From the NCBI GenBank assembly GCA_025403435.1, contig CM046353.1, positions 22,806,214 to 22,870,213 on the forward strand: a stretch of 64,000 nt of DNA. Direction: 5' to 3'. Shown piece by piece: positions 11,142 through 23,407 of the stretch. This DNA comes from Artocarpus heterophyllus. Taxonomy: Eukaryota; Streptophyta; Magnoliopsida; Rosales; Moraceae. The notes under the pieces are model-generated. The model ran no database searches. It had not been told where the DNA came from and saw only the letters and a program-made list of their open reading frames with translations. The translations under genes were made by a program, and so were the position numbers. Within the stretch, counting starts at the first letter, position 1. Each line of letters begins with the position of its first letter.

Positions 11142-11813
11142 CTAACTTTTGCTAGTCCTCGAGCAAAATCAAGAAGTAACACAAACATGGACCAACAAAT
11201 CCTTCAAGATGTCCTCCAAAATTTTTCCATCTTACAATTCACAGAAAAGAACAAATTCCATTCAAACAGTGAGATCGATTTGCTGGTTAAGACTAATTCT
11301 AATTTCATGACCCGTGTGTGTGTGTTATCCATTCTTTTCAAATTGTATGCAGTTCAGTAACATCCACATTACTCTGAGAAGCTTTGATGAGTTGTGCACA
11401 GAAACATGTTTCATAGGTTCACCTTTCATTTCTTTCTCCACTAATGTAGGCTAGTCATCCAACTAAAAATCATTAGGGCTTTATTAAGCTTGTAACGTTA
11501 GGCTGGGCTAGAGGTAAGATAAAAGTAAATTTTAGGCTCAATTCACCCCTCACATGTTGATTTCTAGACTCCAACTAGAATCCGTCTTGGTTGTATACCC
11601 TTAAACCACTTCAACTGTACAATCAACATTTACCTTCTCTTCAAGCCATCCAACTTCTAACCAATTTAGACCCTATCCCCAAACTCACTCCATCGCCCTC
11701 AACTGCACTCAATTATGCACTTTCATTTTCTTAGTCACTCACTGTTGTTGTTTCATCCTTTTTCTTTTTCTTTTTTTTTTTTTTCAACACTTTTGTGTTG
11801 TTGTTGTTTTTTT

Positions 11814-11847
<34 letters not shown>

Positions 11848-12693
11848 AATTCAATCATATGAAAACTAATAAGATCTTAAATAGCAAAATTAATACCACA
11901 TGAGACTCAAAAACTTCTATGCTTCAAGAAACAACTCAACAATTCCCTTGCTCCATTCTACCTCCCAAAATACGCTTACCTTCTTCAGAAATCAACATGT
12001 TTACGGGATGTGGGACAAGGTAAAAATGATTGGCTGGTTTAACAAATGTGGGTGACAAAGAAAGAACGGTTAATGCATCAAGGCTCAACAAGGTGACTAG
12101 GGATATTTAACCAAGGTTGGCTTGAACGGCTCAAACGATCCAAAAATGGCCTAAATCATGTTTTCAGTCAGATGTAGCCTAGGATTTCGCCTCGAGAGAA
12201 AATCAGATGAATTCTAAAACATGGGTGAACATTAATGGACATACACACAATTCAAAAATTCAGGATTTTTGTGCTCGAGAAATAGATCATAAATTCAGAA
12301 TTAGAATTAAACAACAAATCCATCACAAGTTTAGACAAAATTCATACCTCCTACAAATTTTAAGACATCCAAATAAAGGATTCAATCATATCCAGATTCA
12401 TCAATGCAGGAATGTATCACTTCAAGTTTCAAAAAGGGTGAACACAAGTTTTAACAAACAAAAATTTTTGTTTCCCCCCCCCCCAAACTAAATAGAGCAT
12501 TGTCCTCAATGTATAAATAAAGAAGAAAAGGTAAGGAAACCCCCTGAGTAATAAATGAGGCCAATTGGACTTGTGCAGCCATGGGAACTCCGAGAAGTGA
12601 TCTGGACAACAAGGAAAACAAACAAAACAAAAACCTTAAGAAATTGAGAATGAAAAGAAAATCAAAATAATGAAATAAAAATGGCAAGTGAAA
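11142..12693. other. Non-coding 3' internal region of the Athila-like element
   Basis: About 1.5 kb between the extra ORF and the 3' LTR with no credible gene. It contains a T-run of about 36 bases (11811-11846) and a C-run of 10 (12475-12484). Long non-coding stretches here are usual in Athila-type elements. Confidence 0.6.
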
Positions 12694-13776
12694 TTAAGGC
12701 TCAGAGTGATCAGGAAAATGCGGTGGAGGTGGAAGTTGAGATTCATCCATGCCCAAGTGTCGAGCAATTGCCCGCGTCATGGCAATATTATATTCTAGGC
12801 CTAATTCCAAACGACGCAAGCGATCACTGATTGGTAACTCAGGGGCAGGGACAGCAGGCGGTTGAGCTATGGGAGTGACTTGTTCGGGCTGAGGGGGTTG
12901 GCTCGAGGCGGAGGCACCAGTGTCTTGCCGAATCGGAGGGCGTACTTCTTGGTCTCTGAAGCTTCCCACGACCTTTCTGTTAATGATTTTCATGGGTTGC
13001 AATAATTCTTCCTCTTGGTCGAATGGGACTCCGGCGTCGAGGCATAAGCGTGTGATGAGGGAAGAGTGACCCAAACCACCAGTCGTGGAACCCATAGCAG
13101 TTCTCAGAATACTGTCTTGGATTACGTTTCCCACATCAATCGTTTTACCTGTAACAATAGCAAATAACAAGGCAGCTCTGTCCTTGGTAACATCAGAAAA
13201 GTGCATTACAGGCATTAATTTCGATGCAATAAAATACAACCACGCTTTGTACTCCCTGTTTAACGCGGAGGAGGGAAACGACACCGCTTCACCTCCCCGT
13301 GTTAATTTCCATGTGGTGCCTGCAGTAGCTATGGTGCCAAGAACCTCCTCAAAATCTAAATGTTCATTGAGGTATTCATAATAATCATCATTATCAATAT
13401 TTCGAAGCCCATAATACCTGTTAATGGTTGTTTTATCAAAACGAACCATCTTACCGCGTACACTTACCTAGAGGTTAGTGTGCTCTGGAACATTAGCATA
13501 AAATTCCCGGACAAGTGGAACTACAGCCGCCTCGGGTTGCTCGAGAAATTTGCTCCATCCTCTTTGCATAACTATATTAAAAAAAACGGTAGAGAAACCA
13601 TCGCTAAAGTCTAAACCCCGCTCCGGTACTACAGTTTTCTTAACAATAGCATTATTATGTCTTTTTCTCGCGGCCTCACTCACAAACCGAGTATATGGGG
13701 TGGATGATGAAGCTACAGTTCGTGTGCGCTTAGAAGCTATTTTTTTTTTTTTTTTTTTTTTTTGTATGGCACACAC
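12694..13776 (-). pseudogene. Athila downstream ORF with putative plant transposon protein domain, one in-frame stop
   Basis: This ORF lies in the place where some Athila-group elements carry an envelope-like frame. The upper part (13776-13468) has a Lys run, then TRFVSEAARKRHNNAIVKK, ERGLDFSD and a WSKFLEQPEAAVVPLVREFY motif. The lower part (13449-12694) has RGKMVRFDKTTINRYYGL and a Pro-rich tail. The two parts are in the same frame, separated only by a TAG at 13470-13468, so one substitution would explain the break. The sequence style matches the plant-specific domain Pfam calls putative plant transposon protein, whose role is unknown. I see no signal peptide or clear membrane segment, so I do not call it an envelope protein. 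The N-terminal poly-Lys run is coded by a homopolymer that may vary in length. Confidence 0.72.
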
Positions 13777-14164
13777 GTTAAAGAGTAGAACCTAACACCG
13801 TCAAAATTTCACTTACCAAAAACTAACTAGAATCATGAAAGAAAACCTAACAAGTGCAAATTAAAGAAAAAAAAATAATCACACAAATATGAAATAATAA
13901 ACAAAATAAAAATAACAAAAATTAAATAAAAATACTCAAAGATATGACAAGGAGGCAACTTACTTGAAGAGAAAGACGAACTGAAAGGAGATGGCAGCCA
14001 CAACGTTGGAGGATGAGGATGGCAAAATTTTCTAGAGAGAAGGAGGAGAAGAAGAAGTGGGAGAGAAGAATTTTGTTGTAGAGAGAGAAAGTAAATGGTA
14101 AAGAGGGATTGTTCAGTTTAAAGCCACCCTTTTTTTTTTTTTTTTTTTTTCAGAATCACGCACA

Positions 14165-14340
14165 CAGCGCCGCGGCGCTTGAATTCCAGCGCTGCGGCGC
14201 TGTCATTCTGCATCTTTTTTTTTTTTTTTTTATGGCGCCGCGGCGCTGATGTTATAGCGCCGCGGCGCTTTCCTTCTGCCAACGATATTTTCATTCTCCA
14301 AAACAGCGCCGCGGCGCTCTCAATTGAGGGCTGCGGCGCT
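14165..14340. repeat. Internal cluster of AGCGCCGCGGCGCT palindromes
   Basis: Six copies of the same 14-bp palindrome as in the LTRs, with variants such as AGCGCTGCGGCGCT, lie between the end of pol and the downstream ORF. The spacers again include CTTCTGCC and ACTCTGCC. This looks like a duplicated or functionally repeated module rather than chance, since the surroundings are T-rich and A-rich. Confidence 0.85.
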
Positions 14341-14566
14341 TGGACTCTGCCAAAAAAAAAACAGTTCACCAGCGATTTTTGTTTTGATGCTCCCTTATTG
14401 ACTTCGACTCCTGCAAAACAAAATGATAATGTTAAACAAAAATAACCTAAATTATTTATTTATTATTATTATTATTTTTTTTTTTTGAACATGATAAATA
14501 AGAAAATGCTTAGGTTGCCTCCCAAGAAGCGCTTGCTTTATTGTCTTCAGCCAGACTGTCTCAATG

Positions 14567-17500
14567 TCACTTGGTAGGAGCTTGTAATTCGATGGTGATT
14601 TTATTCCTGTTAACTCCACCTCCAAAGTAAGGCTTCAAGCGCTGACCATTGACCTTAAATTTGCCTTTGGTATCATGTGCCACCTCTATTGCTCCAGATG
14701 GAAAGACTTGTGTTACTGTAAATGGTCCTGACCACCTAGATTTTAGCTTACCTGGAAACAATTTAAGACGAGAGTTATAGAGCAAGACCTGTTGACCAAC
14801 TGCAAATTCTTTCCTGAGAATGTGCTTATCATGCCATCTTTTCGTTTTCTCCTTGTAAAGCTTTGCATTCTCATAAGCATCAAGCCGAAATTCATCCAGC
14901 TCATTTAGTTGCAGCAACCTAGCCTCACCTGTCAACTGCGCATCAAAATTCAAACATTTAGTTGCCCAATAAGCCCTATGTTCTAGTTCCACTGGCAGGT
15001 GACATGCTTTTCCAAAAACTAGCCTGAAAGGGGACATCCCGATGGGAGTTTTGAATGCAGTCCTATATGCCCAAAGAGCATCATCTAACTTAATAGACCA
15101 ATCCTTCCTAGAGGCTTTTACTGTCTTCTCCAAAATCCTCTTGATTTCCCTATTTGAAATTTCCACTTGACCACTAGTCTGAGGATGATATATGCTAGTG
15201 CCACCTTATGTGTAACCCCATATTTTCCCAAGAGTGCCTCAAATTGCTTACTACTGAAATGCGACCCTTGATCACTTATGATTGCCCTAGGGGTGCCAAA
15301 TCGGGAAAAAATGTTCCTTTTCAGAAATTTGACCACGACCTTAGTGTCATTTGTTGGTACAGCAGCTGCTTCTACCCACTTAGATACGTACTCAACGGCT
15401 ACTAAAATGTATTCATTACCAAATGAAGGTGGAAATGGTCCCATGAAATCAATACCCCAAACATCAAATAGTTCACACACAAGAATGTTGTTTAAAGGCA
15501 TCTCATTTTTCCTAGAAATATTTCCCATTCTTTGACATCGATCACATGAGGCTACATAGAAATGTGCATCTTTAAAAAGTGTGGGCCAATAGAAACCTGA
15601 TTGTAATACTTTAGCAGCAGTTTTAGAACCACTAAAATGACCACCAGCCTCCCCATCATGACAAAGTTGTAAAATGCTTACCATTTCGTCCTCAGAAACA
15701 CATCTTCTTATCACCTGATCTGCGCAAATTTTAAACAAGAAAGGGTCTTCCCAAAAATAGTGTTTAACATCAGAAAAGAATTTTTTCTTTTGTTGATATG
15801 ACAAATCAGGGGGTACAACATTACTTGCTAAAAAATTTACCAAATCAGCATACCAGGGGACTCGCGGGGATTTGATAGAGAATACCTGCTCATCAGGGAA
15901 TTCCTCCAAAATTGGGCTGTCCACTTCATCATGATTGGGAATTCTGGATAAGTGATCTACAACTAGGTTCTCAGTTCCCTTTTTATCCTTGATCTCCAAA
16001 TCAAACTCTTGAAGCAACAATATCCACCTGATTAACCTGGGCTTGGATTCCTTCTTTTCAAGTAAGTATTTCAGAGCAGAATGATCAGAGTAAACAACTA
16101 TTTTTGAACCAATCAAATACGAACGAAATTTATCAAAAGCAAAAACTACCGCCAGAAGTTCCTTTTCTGTAGTTGTGTAATTCAGTTGTGCTCCCGACAA
16201 GGTTCGACTAGCGTAATATATAGTTTGAAAAATTTTGTTCTTTCGTTGGCCCAGCACTGCTCCAACTGCTGAATCACTTGCATCACACATGAGCTCAAAA
16301 GGTAAATCCCAATCAGGCGCTGCCATGATAGGTGCTGACACAAGCTTTTCTTTCAAAGTGTTAAAGGCCTGCAAGCATTCATCAGAAAACACAAACGGGG
16401 CATCTTTCACCAACAAGTTAGACAAAGGTCTAGCAATTTTTGAAAAATCTTTTATAAATCGCCTATAAAATCCAGCATGCCCCAAGAATCCGCGAACGAG
16501 TTTGACAGATGTGGGTGGAGGCAATTTTGCAATAACCTCCACTTTAGCTCTATCAACTTCTATACCGTCTTTGGAGATTTTGTGTCCAAGCACAATCCCT
16601 TCCTGCACCATAAAATGACATTTTTCCCAATTCAAAACAAGGTTAGTTTCCTCACATCTTTGTAACACCAATGCCAAATTATGTAAGCATAAATCGAATG
16701 ATGTGCCAAAAACAGAAAAGTCATCCATGAAAATTTCAATGAATTTCTCAACCATATCAAAAAAAATGGCCATCATACAACGCTGAAAAGTTGCCGGTGC
16801 ATTACAAAGACCAAATGGCATCCTTCTATATGCAAACGTGCCATAGGGACAAGTGAACGTGGTCTTTTCTTGATCCTCGGGTGCAATAGGGATTTGATTA
16901 TACCCTGAATATCCATCTAGAAAACAATAGAATTGATGTCCTGCAAGTCTTTCCAACATTTGATCAATAAATGGTAAAGGAAAATGATCTTTTCTAGTGG
17001 CGTCATTTAATTTCCTATAATCCATACAAACACGCCACCCAGTAACTGTTCTAGTTGGAATTAACTCATTATTGTCATTCTTTTGAACAGTCATACCTCC
17101 TTTCTTCGGCACAACTTGCACAGGACTTACCCATGAACTATCAGATATAGGATAGATGATCCCGGCATCTAATAGTTTGATAACCTCAGCTTTCACCACT
17201 TCTTGCATTTTTGGATTCAGACGCCTTTGGGGTTGAATGGTGGGCTTGTATTTCTCCTCCATAAGAATTTTGTGCATGCAAATGGAGGGGCTTATTCCCT
17301 TGATGTCTGCAATCTTCCATCCAATTGCACCTTTGTGCTCTCTTAACACCCTAAGCAGTTTTTCCTCCATAAGATCTGTCAAAGAAGAAGAAATAATTAC
17401 AGGTAGTGAGGAATTGCCATCTAAATATGCATATTTTAAATGAGAAGGTAAGGGTTTAAGTTCAAGAATAGGAGGCTCTTCAATTGATGGCTTAGGCCTT

Positions 17501-19845
17501 GTGATGGACTGTCCCACTTCTTCAAGTTGCAATGCCTTATGCCTCGAAATTGGTGGATTTGCCTCCATAAATTCTACATATTCCCTTATTTCCTCATTCT
17601 CAACATCCGCACCAGTAGATTGGGTTAGACAAGCTTCAAGCGGATCCTTGAAAACATCTTCCTGAAAAATCTTAGATACCAGTTTATCAATGGTGTCAAT
17701 TCTAAAGCAAGAATCATCAGTTGAGGGATATTTCATTGCTTCAAACACATTAAAGGTGACATGATCATCTTGAACCCTGAGAATTAATTTTCCTTGTTGC
17801 ACATCTATCAAGGTTCTTCCAATCGCTAGAAAAGGACGGCCTAAAATGAGTGGAACTTCATGATCTTCCTCCATTTCTAGAACAATGAAATCTGCAGGAA
17901 AAATAAACTTGTCAACCTTTACTAGTACATCTTCCACAATACCTCTTGGGTGCTTAATTGTTCGATCTGCTAGTTGAAGTGACACTGTGGTTGCTTTAAC
18001 CTCTCCCAAACCTAATTTCTTAAAAACAGAAAAAGGCATTAAATTGATACTAGCCCCTAAATCACATAATGCTTTTTCGAAATAAGAGTCACCAATAGTA
18101 CAAGGAATAGTAAAACTCCCTGGATCTTTTAGTTTAGGTGGCAGCTTATTCTGCAGAATGGCTGAACATTCCTCATTCAATTTTACTGTTTCATAATCCT
18201 CCAGCTTCCTTTTGTTGGCCAAAATCTCCTTCAAGAATTTTGCATAGCTAGGCATCTGGGCTAAAGCATCTGCAAAAGGAATGTTAATATGCAATTTTTT
18301 AAACACCTCAAGAAATTTAGAAAATTGCTTATCTAATTTGTGCTGCTGGAGTCGTTGAGGGAATGGGATGGGAGGCACATAGGGCTTGGGATCATCAGGA
18401 AAAAGCTTGCTCTTGCATGTTTCCTTGGATTGCTCATTACTATCTTCTTCTTGTTCAATGTTGACCTCCTGTTTAGCATCCTCTTGTCCCAATTGTTTGC
18501 CACTTCTCAAAGTAATTGCCTTTATGTTCTCAATAGGATTCTTTTCTGTGTTGCTTGGCAAAGAACCCTGTGGTCTACCTGAGATCATATTAGCCATCTG
18601 TCCTATTTGCATTTCCAGATTTCTGATAGATGACTCTTGATTCTGGAGTCTTGCATCTGTACTCTTCATGAAATCTTGAGTAGAGGTCGCCAGCTTAGCA
18701 ACAATATCTTCCAGATTTGGCTTTTTCTCCTCCTGTTGCTTGAATCTTGGTGGTGGTCTCATCGCATTTTGATTGCCCCATGAAAAATTCGGATGATTTC
18801 GCCACCCCGGGTTGTAAGTGTTGGAATAAGGATTATTTTGTGACCTGTTAAAATTTCCAACAAAATTAGCATTTTCAGAAGGTTGAGCAAAATTGTTACC
18901 TACCTGGCATTCATTGCTGGCATGTCCTCCACCACAAAATTCACATACGGCATTCTGAATTTTCATAGCTGAAGCACTCATATGGTCTATCTTTCTGTTA
19001 AGTGCTTCAAACTGAGCTGTGAGTGCAGATAATGCATCCACTTCATGAACTCCTGCCGTTCTCCTAGTTTGTAGCCTTTCAGTAGGCCACTGATAGTTGT
19101 TTGATGCCATCTCTTCTATTAGATCAAAAGCCTCCTCAGGTGTTTTATTATTTAATGTCCCACCTGCAGCTGCATCAATGGTAGCCCGGATACTTGCGCT
19201 AGACCCATTGTAAAAAGTTTGTACCTGCATCCAGACTGGTAATCCATGATGTGGGCACCTCCTTAGCAGCTCCTTGAATCTTTCCCATGCTTCGTATAAC
19301 GACTCATTGTCCATCTGCAAGAAATTAGTGATATCGTTACGCATTTTTGCAGATTTTGCTGGAGGGAAAAACTTACCAAGGAATTTTTGGGCCATAGTAT
19401 CCCAAGTGGTGATTGATCCTGCAGGAAGAGATGTGAGCCAATTCTTGGCTTTATCCCTCAGCGAGAATGGGAACAATCTCAGTCTAACTGCATCATCTGA
19501 CACTCCATTAAATTTAATAGTGTCACAGATTTCGAGAAATGCATCAATGTGGGCGTTTGGATCATCACAAGGTAGCCCACTAAATTGCACCAATTGTTGA
19601 ATCATTTGGATGAGAGATGGCTTGATCTCAAAGTTGTTTGCTTGAATAGCTGGCCTCCTAATGCTTGAAGTGGCACCTTGAACAGTTGGTGCTGCATAAT
19701 CTCTCAAAAGTCGGCGAGGGTTTTCAGCTTCACCTGCATCCGCCATTTTCTCAGTGCGATTTCTCTGTTCTCTTAACAGTCTTTTGAAAGTACGCTCGAT
19801 TTCTGAATCAAACTTAACAAGTTCCCCTTGTTTAGTTCTTCTCAT
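14567..19845 (-). pseudogene. Athila-like gag-pol polyprotein, frameshifted in integrase
   Basis: Polyprotein of a gypsy retrotransposon: capsid, protease, reverse transcriptase, RNase H and integrase. I take the ATG at 19845-19843 as start. Domains by approximate residue: gag 1-300; zinc knuckle [13 protein letters not shown] near 300; protease with [11 protein letters not shown] near 595; reverse transcriptase with [18 protein letters not shown] and active site FMDD near 1041; RNase [15 protein letters not shown] near 1188; integrase with an HHCC finger near 1400 and catalytic Asp in GIDFMGP (1464) and IISDQGSHF (1523). At about 15189-15193 an extra AT dinucleotide shifts the frame between the second Asp and the catalytic Glu. 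The rest of integrase (Glu region, [26 protein letters not shown]) continues in another frame to the stop at 14567. Apart from this the frame is clean, so the break is recent. Confidence 0.92.
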
Positions 19846-19939
19846 ACACCAATGCACTCCTAAAAGTGAACAAAATAAAAGAAACTAGATTAAATCAAGG
19901 GTTATCCGGTATTAATATTAATTAGTATTAAACAAATAG

Positions 19940-19957
19940 TCCCCGGCAACGGCGCCA
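19940..19957 (-). other. Primer binding site, complementary to tRNA-Asp
   Basis: On the coding strand, six bases after the 5' LTR, TGGCGCCGTTGCCGGGGA is complementary to the 3' end of plant tRNA-Asp(GTC), including CCA. This is the usual minus-strand primer site for Athila-type elements. Confidence 0.88.
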
Positions 19958-20847
19958 AAAACTTGTTCGCATAAAATCCACTAACGCAAGTGCACGTTAT
20001 CGATCAAGTAATACAATAGTGAGTAAGAGTATCGTCTCACAGGGACTGTTGTATAATAATCTAACTAAGTACTAAAATTGGATTAACTCTAAGGTTTATC
20101 TAGTTGATCATATGAGGTTGTGATTAAATAATTTACTGAACTAGAGTACTAAATTAAAAATAAAAATTGCAATCAATCTCAAAAGATACTTCAATAAGAC
20201 AAGGCGTTAAGGCATTTGATTTCACCATAATCACTAGATATGAATTTCATAAAATTACGCAACCCAATCAATAATACACATGTGATGACGGAAATTCCTA
20301 AATTATTTACTATCCTATCTCTAGGTATAGCAAACCTACTCAGTTTATTAACTCACTATATCTCTATGTGAATTTAAATAAATCAGAATGCATTAGGATT
20401 CATGAACTTTCCAAATGAAGCCACACAAATAATATGGTATATCTCTATCCATATTTAATTCATGGTTATATGTTAGATGAAGCATTTGCATAATTCTCCC
20501 TTCTCAGTTTTGAACATGCACATCAGATCATTTAAATGGTAGCTAATCATTTAAAAGCATTAAACATAATAACACATAACTCACATGAATAAAATCAATT
20601 ATGGTGCATAAATATGAAATTCACATTGTCATGATTAGGTTACATCATAGCCCTAACTAAGAAAATTAGAACATAATTGAAAAAGAAATAAAATCTGAAA
20701 ATTTAATTGAATCAAACATCAAGAGTTAAGAGAGCAAGAAATTCTGTCACCAATTCTTCACTTCTTACTCCGGAATGCTTGACGGCTCCTAAGAAAAATA
20801 AACAACGCTCTCCAAAATTAACTGATAACCTAGCTACCCAAAACTAT

Positions 20848-20861
20848 TCTATTTATACTAC
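20848..20861 (-). promoter_or_regulatory. TATA box of the Athila-like 5' LTR
   Basis: The minus strand reads GTAGTATAAATAGA, a good plant TATA box in the correct orientation to start transcription toward gag-pol. The transcription start is not known; the expected position is 25-35 bp downstream. Confidence 0.55.
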
Positions 20862-20913
20862 TCTTAAAATAACAAATCCCCTGTTTTTGCGTCCAAAAAT
20901 CGTGGTTCAGTAT

Positions 20914-21088
20914 CACTCTGGCGCCGCGGCCCTTCTTTTCCAGCGCTGCGGCGCTGCTCCTCTGTTTTTCTCTTCTTTTCCGCCGTAGCACCGCGGCGCT
21001 CCTTCCCCAGCGCCGCGGCGCTGAGTTTCTGCCATTCTTGCACTTTCAATGGGCGCCGCGGCGCTGCTCTTTGGGCGCCGCGGCGCTT
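20914..21088. repeat. Cluster of AGCGCCGCGGCGCT palindromes in the 5' LTR
   Basis: Second LTR copy of the six-palindrome cluster. One palindrome has lost symmetry by a G to A change (20990), one of the five LTR differences. The cluster lies upstream of the TATA box on the coding strand, that is in U3. Confidence 0.85.
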
Positions 21089-21285
21089 CAACTCTGCCAG
21101 CAAAGTTGGTCCCAGATTTCTTGTGCTCTTGCTCCCTTTTGTTTTGTTTTCTTTCTTTCTTCAACCTACATCAATAAAATCATGCTTTTATGAAAAAGTT
21201 GGATGTTTCATGTAATTTTTCTCAAAAACATAGTAATATTCGTTAATTAAAAGTGGCCAAATTACTCTATAAACTAGAGTTATCA

Positions 21286-22014
21286 TGAGAATACTCAAGT
21301 TTTGGTCATATTCAATCCGAATTTGATAATACACTCAAGAGGAAATCTAAAGCAATGAATTCCATTTGAAGTGATAAAGAATCTGAAGGGAGTCAAGAAG
21401 ATGATGAGGTCGTGAATAATTATGTGACGCTCAATGTGATTATTAAATCTATCGTAGAATTTGTCGCAATAGAAACTACGACAGAGTGTGATAAAAAGCG
21501 TGTATAGTCATATTCGAATACAAAAATTGAGAATACCAGTGATGGTGATAACAATATCACTGAAGAGTCAATTCATAATATGTATAGAGATATGTACACC
21601 AAATGGGACTAAAAGGCGAAGTGGGTAAGCTAACAAACGAAAGAGATGAATTGAAGAAGACAGCCACTAATTATGAACTCCTTGTTGTTAAAAAGGAGAA
21701 ACAATTATCTGAGACAAGGTTAGAATTAGAGCACACCATGAAGACCTTGAAGATGCTAAACACCGGCATTGCTAAACTCGATCACAACCTGACTTTGGGA
21801 AAATCCACTAACGACCATCACGGACCTGGCCACAATAGTGGGGAATTCTCAAGTTCAAAAACGGTGTTTGTAAAAGCTTCCTCACCGCCAACTGAGATTA
21901 AAAGTAAGTCTGTATCTCTTTCTTCATGGGGTTAGTCCAAGAGGTTTATTCCTACTTGTCACTTTTGCAATATTAAGGGCCATATTCGACCTAGGTGCTT
22001 TAAATTCTTGAAAT
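21286..22014 (+). pseudogene. Copia gag relic, right part
   Basis: Continuation of the gag split at 9807. After the target duplication the plus frame reads FGHIQSE with stops (end of a first zinc knuckle), then an acidic QEDDEVVNNYVTLNV stretch. A coiled-coil-like Lys/Glu-rich part follows (21603-21935: LKGEVGKLTNERDELKK, LVVKKEKQLSETRLELE). A second zinc knuckle CHFCNIKGHIRPRC is at about 21970-22011. This is the standard C-terminal gag layout of SIRE-like copia elements. The piece is interrupted by several stops and cannot make a protein. Confidence 0.7.
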
Positions 22015-23393
22015 AATTGACACATGGCATGACAAATAATTCATTTTTTTCCCCAAACTAAAAAGGACTACTAGATCCAAAATTGATTTAAATAAAAAAA
22101 TAACAAAAATGTGGATTAAAAGTTTGATTTGTGTATGAGAGAAAAACCTAGGACATATGATGCTTTCAAAGATTTGTGCTTGAGAGTAAAGACTGAAAAG
22201 CAATCGACAAACATATTTCTAAAGCTCTTGATGCTCCTAGGTTTGAATCACTTAGGAAAGCACTAGGTATTTACATTATTTGGTTTGCATCTTAGTTTAT
22301 TTGCATTTAACGCATGCATATTGCATTGGGCACATATTGGTTTCATTTTTATTTGTTTTATACATAGAAAAATTTGAGAATTTAGCATGAAAAATAGTTG
22401 AATGCATATGATTATTTAAAAAGACTATGTTTGTGCATAAACCAATCTTAATTGTTATAGAACTTTAAATAATCGATTTATGTGCGCCAAAACTATCATA
22501 CACGAAATAGATTTTTGAGAATGATACAACCCTAATCTTGATCTTTTTGAATTATACTGCGATTGTTTTCATGGATTCTTTTATGCAAATATAACATATA
22601 AATAAATTATAGAAAAGAAAAAGAATAAAAGCTGTCCATGAGTGATCTGGGCCTATGTATTATCAATATATAGAGGACGATCTATCATAAGATGAAAGCC
22701 ACTTAACTACAATAAAGTTGAGTATAATAATATAATAAGTATAATAAATATATTTGCACAGTGTGTTTTTCAAATAATCATGATAATTGGAATAGGTTTT
22801 TCAAAATTTTGAGATGATAGGTTGCAAAATTTAACAAGCTCTTTTCAAATATGGTATGTTTTCTTACACACACACTTGGATTATATTGCTATGTTCATGG
22901 TAATTTTAAATTTGATTTATGCTCAAGGCATGATGATTTAAAAATAATCTATGTTCAAAAGACGAAAAATAAGTGTTATTTCTCATAAAAAGATTTTTTT
23001 TTATTCTTGTATAGGTGCATCATGTTTATTTTCTGAATTCTAGTTTTTTTTTTTTTTTTTGCATTCATATATTCACACTAGGCGCAAAAAAAAAAAAATA
23101 ATAGCATCATCATATCATTGTCAAAAAACTGAGTGCAGTACCTCTATAGAAATTTTGTTTGTCAATAGCTCGTACGCCTGTTAAGGAGATTTTGGTTTGA
23201 AAATTTGTTTGAAAAAACAATGATTTAATTCAAGGGAGGAATGAACTAAATCAATGTCATGCATACTATTTTACTGGTTTGAAGGATATTTATTCAATAG
23301 TTTTGTTGGACTAATGACTTTTACATTTTTGACAAAAAGGGGAGTATTATCGATTTTTTTGGGATTTTCTATTTTTGGGTTTTGCCAAATATG
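22015..23393 (+). other. Deleted pol and 3' internal region of the old copia element
   Basis: A short coding-like trace, KPRTYDAFKDLCLRVKTEKQ (about 22145-22200), fits the integrase part of copia pol. The remaining pol domains are absent. The rest is AT-rich, with runs such as T19 at about 23043, and leads to the polypurine tract of the 3' LTR. An internal deletion removed most of pol before the Athila-like element arrived or independently of it. Confidence 0.5.
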
Positions 23394-23407
23394 CCAAAGG
23401 GGGAGAT
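23394..23407 (+). other. Polypurine tract of the old copia element
   Basis: AAAGGGGGAGA-type purine run directly before the TG of the 3' LTR, the standard plus-strand primer of copia elements. Confidence 0.7.

Larger units (their letters stand above)
9808..21285 (-). mobile_element. Athila-like Ty3/gypsy LTR retrotransposon, complete (11,478 bp)
   Basis: Complete element on the minus strand. Its order is 5' LTR (21285-19964), tRNA-Asp primer site, gag-pol (19845-14567), a GC-rich palindrome cluster, an extra ORF in the envelope position, a polypurine-like tract and the 3' LTR (11129-9808). LTRs begin TG and end CA and are flanked by an identical 5-bp duplication, TGAGA (9803-9807 and 21286-21290). 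Both LTRs are 1322 bp. I counted five differences by eye, at 10562, 10834, 10942, 10958 and 11107 against the matching right-LTR bases, four of them transitions. That is about 0.4% and implies a young insertion. The element is nested inside a copia gag relic. It looks self-incompetent because of a frameshift in integrase and a stop in the downstream ORF. Confidence 0.93.
19964..21285 (-). repeat. 5' LTR of the Athila-like element
   Basis: 1322-bp LTR, the promoter LTR of the element. It differs from the 3' LTR at five positions by eye (20718, 20990, 21098, 21114, 21263). It contains the TATA-like box and six GC palindromes. It is followed by the target duplication TGAGA at 21286-21290. Confidence 0.93.

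Noticed and set aside
13462..13475. TAG followed by GTAAGT in the Athila downstream ORF, resembling a splice donor that would remove the stop
   Set aside because: The sequence right after it (RGKMVRFDKTTINRYYG) is conserved coding sequence of the same domain and in the same frame, so an intron starting there is unlikely.
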